From Planotetraspora sp. A-T 1434 (GTDB taxonomy: Bacteria > Actinomycetota > Actinomycetes > Streptosporangiales > Streptosporangiaceae), in NCBI RefSeq assembly GCF_025420585.1, contig NZ_JAOEGB010000046.1, positions 1 to 33,193 on the forward strand: a stretch of 33,193 nt of DNA, read 5' to 3'. Both the position numbers and the translations under genes were made by a program. Each line of letters begins with the position of its first letter. Position 1 is the first letter of the stretch. This document shows positions 21,901 through 33,193 of the stretch, in pieces. The notes beneath the pieces were generated by a model. That model ran no database searches and was not told the origin of the DNA. It worked only from the letters and a program-made list of their open reading frames with translations.

Positions 21901-24900
21901 GGCTGGTCGACGAGCTCCAGCCGGAGCGCGATCCCAGCCGCACGCCGCTGGCGCAGGCGCTGGTGGTCCTCCAGAACGCGACGGTCCAGCCGACGGAGGT
22001 GGGGGGTCTGCGCGTCGCCGAGCACGACCTGCCCCGGCACTCCGCCCGGTTCGAGCTGGTCGTCGAGTTCGTCCCCCGGGGCGACTCGATGACGATGGTG
22101 CTCGAATACAACACCGATCTCTTCGAACCCACGACCATCGCGCGAATGGCCGGCCAACTGGAAACGCTGCTGGCCGCGATAGCCGCCGCGCCGGACCGTC
22201 CGCTGGCGGACCTGGCCGGCGGCCCTGCGGAGTCCACGACTCCACAGGTCCGGAAGGACGGGCGGTCGGACTTCCGTACGCCGTCCCGCCGGTCCGAGGT
22301 GCGTCCGCTGTCCGGCCGGGCGGTCACGTCCGCGGGCGGCTCCGGCTACGTGGCGCCCCGCACCCCGGTCGAGCGGGCGCTGGCGCGGATCTGGGCCGAC
22401 GTGCTGGGAGTGGACCGGGTCGGCGCGACGGACAACTTCTTCGAGCTGGGCGGCGACTCCATCCTGAGCATCCAGGTGGTGTCCCGGGCCCGGCAGGACG
22501 GGCTGGACCTGACGTCCAGAGACGTCTTCCTGCACCAGACCGTCGCGTCCCTGGCCGCGCGCCTCACCGAGGCGGCGGCGCCCGCTCACCAGCCGGTGGG
22601 CGGGCTTCCCGATCAGGGCGTCGTGAGCGGACCCGTGCCGCTGACGCCGATCCAGCACTGGTTCTTCGAGACCCATCCTGAGCGTCCCCACCACTTCGAC
22701 CAGTCCGTTCTCGTCGAGCTGGCCGTACGACCGGATGAACAGGCGCTGCGGCACGCCCTCGACGCGGTGCTCGCGCATCACGACGCGCTCCGGATGCGGT
22801 TCGAGCGGGCCGGCGGCGAGTGGCGGCAGCACAACGCCCCTCCGGCCGGTCCAGGTGACGAGGCCGGCGAGTCACTGGAACGCCGCGACCTGTCCGGGAT
22901 GGACGCCGGGGAGCGGGCCGCCGCGATGCGGGCCATCGCCGACGAGGTCCACGCGGGCTTCGACCTCGCCACCGGGCCGCTGGTGAAGGCCGTCCTGTTC
23001 GACGGCACGCCCGGCCAAGCCTCCGGCCGAGCTTCCGGCGGCGCGCTCGACCGTGCCTCCGGCGGCACCTCTGAGCAGGGGGCCGAGGGGCGGCCCGCGC
23101 TGCTCCTCGTCGTGCACCATCTCGTGGTCGACGGCGTGTCCTGGCGGATCCTGCTGGAGGACCTCGGCCGCGCCTACCGGCAGGCCGTCCGGGGGGAGCC
23201 GGTCGATCTCGGGGCCAAGACCACGTCGTTCCAGGAGTGGGCCACACGGCTGACCGCGTACGTCGCGGACGGCTGCCTGGACGACGAGCGTGACCACTGG
23301 GCGGCCGTGACCCGCGACGGCGATCTCTCCGTGCCGGTCGACGGCCAGGGAGCCGGCACGGGCGCCAACACGGTACGGACGACCCGCTCGGTCACCGCGC
23401 GGCTGAGCCCGGAGGAGACCGAGAGCCTGCTGCGACAGGTGCCCGGCGTCTACCGGACCCAGGTGAACGATGTCCTGCTCGCCGCGCTCGGCGAGGTGCT
23501 GAGCCGGTGGACGGGACGCCGGCGGGTGCTGGTCGACCTGGAGGGCCACGGCCGTGAGGACCTGCTGGAGGGCGTGGACCTGACCCGTACGGTCGGCTGG
23601 TTCACCACGATCTTCCCGGTCGCGCTCGACCTGCCCCGCGACCCCGGCGACCCGGGCCTTCTCCGCTGGGGAGCCACGCTGAAGTCGGTCAAGGAGCAGC
23701 TGCGGGCGGTGCCGCGCCGGGGTCTCGGCTACGGGGCCCTGCGCTATCTCGGCGGTGCCGTACAGGCTGAAACCGATCGGCGGCCGCAGGTGAGCTTCAA
23801 CTACCTGGGACAGTTCGACTGGCCCGTCGATGAGAGCGGACCCTTCCGCGCCGTTCCCGGGGGGCTGGCCGCCGACGACGATCCGGAGGCGATGCGGCCG
23901 CACCTGCTCGACGTGGTCGGCGCGATCGAGGACCAGAGGCTCGAGTTCACCTGGTTCTACTCGGACGAGGTGCACCACGAGCACACCATCAGGCGGCTGG
24001 CCGACGACATGATCGGCGCGCTGCGCGAGATCATCGAGCACTGCGCGCGGCCGGAGGCCGGAGGCCGCACGCCGTCGGACTTCCCGCTGGCGCGGCTCGA
24101 CCAGGCGGCCGTGGACCGGCTGGCCGGTGATGGCCGGTCGGTGGAGGACATCTACCCCCTCACGCCGATGCAGGCCGGCATGGTCTACCACGGGCTGTCC
24201 AACGGCGACCAGGGTCTCTATCTGCAGCAGCTGACGTTCGTCCTGGACGGCGTGGCCGACCTCGGGGTGCTGCGGGCCGCCTGGCAGCACGTGGCCGACC
24301 AGACCGCGGTGCTCCGGTCACGGGTGGTCTGGGAGGGCGTCTCCACACCCGTCCAGGTCGTCAGTCGCCACGCCGCGGTGCCGTTCACCTGCCTCGACTG
24401 GACGGATCTCCCCGAGGCCGAGTGGCGGGAGCGGCTTCGGCGTCTTCTCGACGCCGACCGGGCCAAGGGCATTGACCTGGGCACGGCGCCGTTGATGCGG
24501 CTGACGGCGGCCCGGCTGTCGGACACCGAGGTCCAGGTGGTGTGGACGTTCCACCACCTGCTGCTGGACGGATGGAGCGTCTTCCAGGTCCTCTCGGACG
24601 TCTTCGCCTGCCACGCCGCACTGGCCGCCGGGCGCGCTCCGGAGCCGGTGGCCCGGCCGCCCTTCGGCGACTATCTGCGGTGGCTCGCCCGCCGCGACCG
24701 GAGGGAGGCGGAGCGGTACTGGCGGGGGCTGCTGGCCGGGTTCGCCGCGCCCACGCCCCTGGGCTACGACCGCACCCCCGGACCGTCGCACGCGAGCGTC
24801 TCCACTGCCCGGCTGTCCGTACGGCTCGACGAGGCGGAGTCCGGCGCGCTGCAGGAGTTCGCCAGGCGGCACCGGTTGACGGTGAACACGGTCGTCCAGG

Positions 24901-25862
24901 GGGCCTGGGCCGTGGTGCTGTCCCGGACCAGCGGGCGGCGCGACGTGTGCTTCGGCACCACGGTGTCCGGCCGCCCGGCCGACCTTCCCGGCGCGGACAC
25001 CATCACTGGGATCTTCATCAACACGGTGCCGGTGCGGGTCGACGTGGCGGGCCCGGCGAGCGTGGCCGAGTGGCTGCGGGCCCTCCAGGGCGCCCAGGCG
25101 CACTCGCGCAAGTTCGACCACGTATCGCTGACCCAGTTGCAGGGCTGGAGCCAGCTACCCGGCGGGGTAGACCTGTTCGACAGCATCGTGGTCTTCGAGA
25201 ACTACCCGATCGACGACGCGGTCGCGGCGCAGCACGGCCTGCGGCTGCGCGAGCTGAGCGCCGTCGAGACCACCAACTATCCCCTCAGCCTCGCGGTGAC
25301 CCCCGGCACGCGGCTGGCGGTGGACTTCGGCTACGACCCCGATCTGTTCGAGGCGGAGACGATCGAGCGGCTGGCCGGCCGGTTGCGCCACGTCCTGCGG
25401 CGGTTCATCGACCAACCGGACGGCCAGCTGGACCGGGTCGGCACCATCACCGAGGCCGAGCGGGCCCACGTCCTGAGGGACTCCCACCCACTTCAGCCCG
25501 CCCTACCCAAGGCCGGCCACGAGACCATCCCCGGAGCCCTCCAAGAGACCGCGGCGCAGCCCACCCCGCCAGGGACCGGTTACGTCGCACCACGAACCGA
25601 CAGTGAGCGCGTGGTGGCGCGGATCTGGGCCGAGGCGCTCGAGACGGACCAGGTCGGGGTCGAGGACGACATCTACTACCTCGGCGGGGACTCGCTGCGG
25701 GCCCTGCTCATCACTTCAAAGATCAAGTCGGCGTTCGACGTCACCCTCACCCCGCGTGACGTGCTGATCAGCCGTACCGTCTCCGCGCTCGCCGAGCTGG
25801 TGGAGGAGAAGATCCTGCACGAGCTTGAGCGGGTCGCCGCCGGTGGCGGCAACGAGCGCTAA
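18906..25862 (+). CDS. NRPS1: A-PCP / C-PCP-E / C-PCP, modules 2 and 3 lack A domains
   Basis: 2318 aa. Module 1: A (about 12-520; [11 protein letters not shown] near 184, [15 protein letters not shown]) and PCP (Ser572 in LGGDS). Module 2: C (629-1100; HHIVTDG with His804/His805), a ~45-residue linker, PCP (Ser1185), E (1243-1715; [10 protein letters not shown] at 1404, EGHGRED at 1546, NYLGQFD at 1632). Module 3: C of the type that follows E domains (from [12 protein letters not shown] at 1748; HHLLLDGWS at 1883), a ~40-residue linker, PCP (Ser2263). In modules 2 and 3 the C domain passes straight to YVAPRT and the PCP where ~500 residues of A domain would be. With no leading C domain, module 1 looks like the initiation module. 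My hand-read A1 pocket is D-A-L-L-V-V-S-V-V, suggesting a hydrophobic alpha-amino acid. Module 2 should give a D-residue. ATG 18906 has AAAGGTG upstream. Confidence 0.95.
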   Translation: MLTEAPGTLPAPEWNDTGREVAPATLPRLFEDQVARTPDLPAVLFEGGSLTYAELEVRANRLAHLLIRRGVGPERIVALALPRSVEIVVAQLAVAKAGAAFVPVDPGYPPERIAFMLADAAPVQVITSAELAPELNTELLVGEATGVVALDEPAIVDAVAAMPGHAPTDADRTSELLLAHPAYVIYTSGSTGRPKGVVVSHRGLASFSAAEVDRYAVRAGDRVLQFSSPSFDASVLELCMSLPVGAALVVPPPGPLLGEQLAEVLAERRVTHALIPPAALATVPAEAARELPEFRMVTVGGDACPAELVELWAPGRRMINSYGPTESTVVSTWSRPLVPGRTPPIGEPIWNTRVYVLDEALRPVPVGVAGELYVAGMGLARGYLRRPGLTAQRFVANPFGAPGERMYRTGDLVRWNADGELEFAGRADDQVKIRGFRIELGEIETALTRHPEIGAAVVTTREDRPGDKRLVAYVVPANGRVATPGELRAFLASSLPVFMLPAAFVRLDALPLSPNGKLDRRALPAPEGRGASDAYVAPRTETERTLADIWAEVLGAPRVGVEDDFFLLGGDSIQAARALSRVRATCGVELPARAMFDAPTVAQLAEAVRGAGRTDPAERIRRVSRDGMLPLSAAQRRLWFLDDLTSGGTGYNTGVGLRLSGPLDLDALGAALKALVDRHESLRTTFDTVDGHGVQIVATHGELPLRVADLSAPDTPDQVSFDLAGFDLATLDLATPDLSTDDLSVSGSAGAGLSPASTDTVEQRVERVLLDELRTPFDLRKGPLSRAVVVRLGEDDHVLMLSQHHIVTDGWSVGILVDELAQLYAAARSGVPVALPPLPIQYADFAVWQRERLAGPAFEDHLDYWRAKLAGGQALELPTDRPRPAILSTAGAVHRRDLPADLVGALTEVGQAYGATLFMTLVAAVQVLLARYSEQEDVAVGTVTSGRNRAELEDLVGFFINTVVLRSQVDESRRFGDFLSAVRETVLEAFAHDEVPFDRLVDELQPERDPSRTPLAQALVVLQNATVQPTEVGGLRVAEHDLPRHSARFELVVEFVPRGDSMTMVLEYNTDLFEPTTIARMAGQLETLLAAIAAAPDRPLADLAGGPAESTTPQVRKDGRSDFRTPSRRSEVRPLSGRAVTSAGGSGYVAPRTPVERALARIWADVLGVDRVGATDNFFELGGDSILSIQVVSRARQDGLDLTSRDVFLHQTVASLAARLTEAAAPAHQPVGGLPDQGVVSGPVPLTPIQHWFFETHPERPHHFDQSVLVELAVRPDEQALRHALDAVLAHHDALRMRFERAGGEWRQHNAPPAGPGDEAGESLERRDLSGMDAGERAAAMRAIADEVHAGFDLATGPLVKAVLFDGTPGQASGRASGGALDRASGGTSEQGAEGRPALLLVVHHLVVDGVSWRILLEDLGRAYRQAVRGEPVDLGAKTTSFQEWATRLTAYVADGCLDDERDHWAAVTRDGDLSVPVDGQGAGTGANTVRTTRSVTARLSPEETESLLRQVPGVYRTQVNDVLLAALGEVLSRWTGRRRVLVDLEGHGREDLLEGVDLTRTVGWFTTIFPVALDLPRDPGDPGLLRWGATLKSVKEQLRAVPRRGLGYGALRYLGGAVQAETDRRPQVSFNYLGQFDWPVDESGPFRAVPGGLAADDDPEAMRPHLLDVVGAIEDQRLEFTWFYSDEVHHEHTIRRLADDMIGALREIIEHCARPEAGGRTPSDFPLARLDQAAVDRLAGDGRSVEDIYPLTPMQAGMVYHGLSNGDQGLYLQQLTFVLDGVADLGVLRAAWQHVADQTAVLRSRVVWEGVSTPVQVVSRHAAVPFTCLDWTDLPEAEWRERLRRLLDADRAKGIDLGTAPLMRLTAARLSDTEVQVVWTFHHLLLDGWSVFQVLSDVFACHAALAAGRAPEPVARPPFGDYLRWLARRDRREAERYWRGLLAGFAAPTPLGYDRTPGPSHASVSTARLSVRLDEAESGALQEFARRHRLTVNTVVQGAWAVVLSRTSGRRDVCFGTTVSGRPADLPGADTITGIFINTVPVRVDVAGPASVAEWLRALQGAQAHSRKFDHVSLTQLQGWSQLPGGVDLFDSIVVFENYPIDDAVAAQHGLRLRELSAVETTNYPLSLAVTPGTRLAVDFGYDPDLFEAETIERLAGRLRHVLRRFIDQPDGQLDRVGTITEAERAHVLRDSHPLQPALPKAGHETIPGALQETAAQPTPPGTGYVAPRTDSERVVARIWAEALETDQVGVEDDIYYLGGDSLRALLITSKIKSAFDVTLTPRDVLISRTVSALAELVEEKILHELERVAAGGGNER
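21063..21137 (+). repeat. 15-bp tandem repeat, 5 units, inside the NRPS1 module 2 C domain
   Basis: Five in-frame 15-bp units encode [25 protein letters not shown] between the first strand region and the [11 protein letters not shown] segment of the C domain. The first two units are almost identical. The position corresponds to a variable surface loop. Confidence 0.85.
23013..23072 (+). repeat. Imperfect 12-bp repeats in the NRPS1 E domain
   Basis: GGCCAAGCCTCC and GGCCGAGCTTCC are adjacent 12-bp units, followed by degenerate versions (RASG, GGTS). They encode a Gly/Ser/Ala loop inserted just before the [12 protein letters not shown] active-site strand of the epimerisation domain. Confidence 0.6.
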
Positions 25863-25879
25863 CTCTGAGGAGAGCAACC

Positions 25880-33193
<7,314 letters not shown>

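Noticed and set aside
18930-22832. A 1300-codon open frame on the minus strand opposite NRPS1 (and a similar one at 29426-32929)
   Set aside because: High-GC coding DNA leaves the antisense frame open; the translation is Arg/Gly/His/Gln-rich with no domain, while the plus strand encodes clear NRPS domains.

Overview
The window comes from a high-GC actinomycete. GC is very high throughout, GTG starts are common, several genes overlap by 4 bp (ATGA/GTGA), and rare TTA codons appear early in a few genes. The style suggests Streptomyces, Streptosporangiales or relatives; I cannot place it closer from sequence alone. The whole window is one non-ribosomal peptide (NRPS) biosynthetic gene cluster, open at the right end inside the second NRPS gene.

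Layout. (1) 69-5960, minus strand: a tightly coupled five-gene operon. In order of transcription it holds a KAS III-type ketosynthase, a KAS-like partner without the active-site Cys, a MATE exporter, a stand-alone degenerate condensation (C) domain protein, and a class II aminoacyl-tRNA-synthetase-like amino acid:carrier-protein ligase. A small carrier protein (6256-6528, plus) is divergent from it. (2) 6607-11169, minus: class III aminotransferase, Gfo/Idh/MocA oxidoreductase, a glycosyltransferase-like protein and an unknown protein, all overlapping by 4 bp. (3) 11468-13591, plus: a fused aminodeoxychorismate synthase. It converges on an acyl/aryl-AMP ligase and carrier protein pair (13641-15403, minus). 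(4) 15641-16738, plus: a natural-product-type luciferase-like flavin monooxygenase. (5) 16739-17449: a 711-bp non-coding region rich in repeats and promoter-like elements. (6) 17450 onward, plus: a penicillin-binding-protein-type thioesterase candidate, then NRPS1 (A-PCP / C-PCP-E / C-PCP) and NRPS2 (C-A-PCP-E / C-A..., truncated by the window end).

The most striking point is that NRPS1 modules 2 and 3 have no adenylation domain, although their C, carrier and E domains look intact. The same cluster encodes two other ways of activating an acid onto a carrier protein: the tRNA-synthetase-like ligase with carrier protein 1, and the AMP ligase with carrier protein 2. It also encodes a stand-alone C-like protein. 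I infer that the A-less modules are loaded in trans, possibly with building blocks matured on the small carrier proteins (a KAS III product, an aminodeoxychorismate-derived unit, or a unit hydroxylated by the flavin monooxygenase). Release is probably by the trans-acting PBP-type thioesterase, which would favour a cyclic peptide.

A second unusual property is that at least seven in-frame minisatellites of 12- or 15-bp period, encoding Thr/Ser/Gly/Asp-rich loops, are scattered over five neighbouring genes, inserted at linkers or surface loops of otherwise conserved enzymes.
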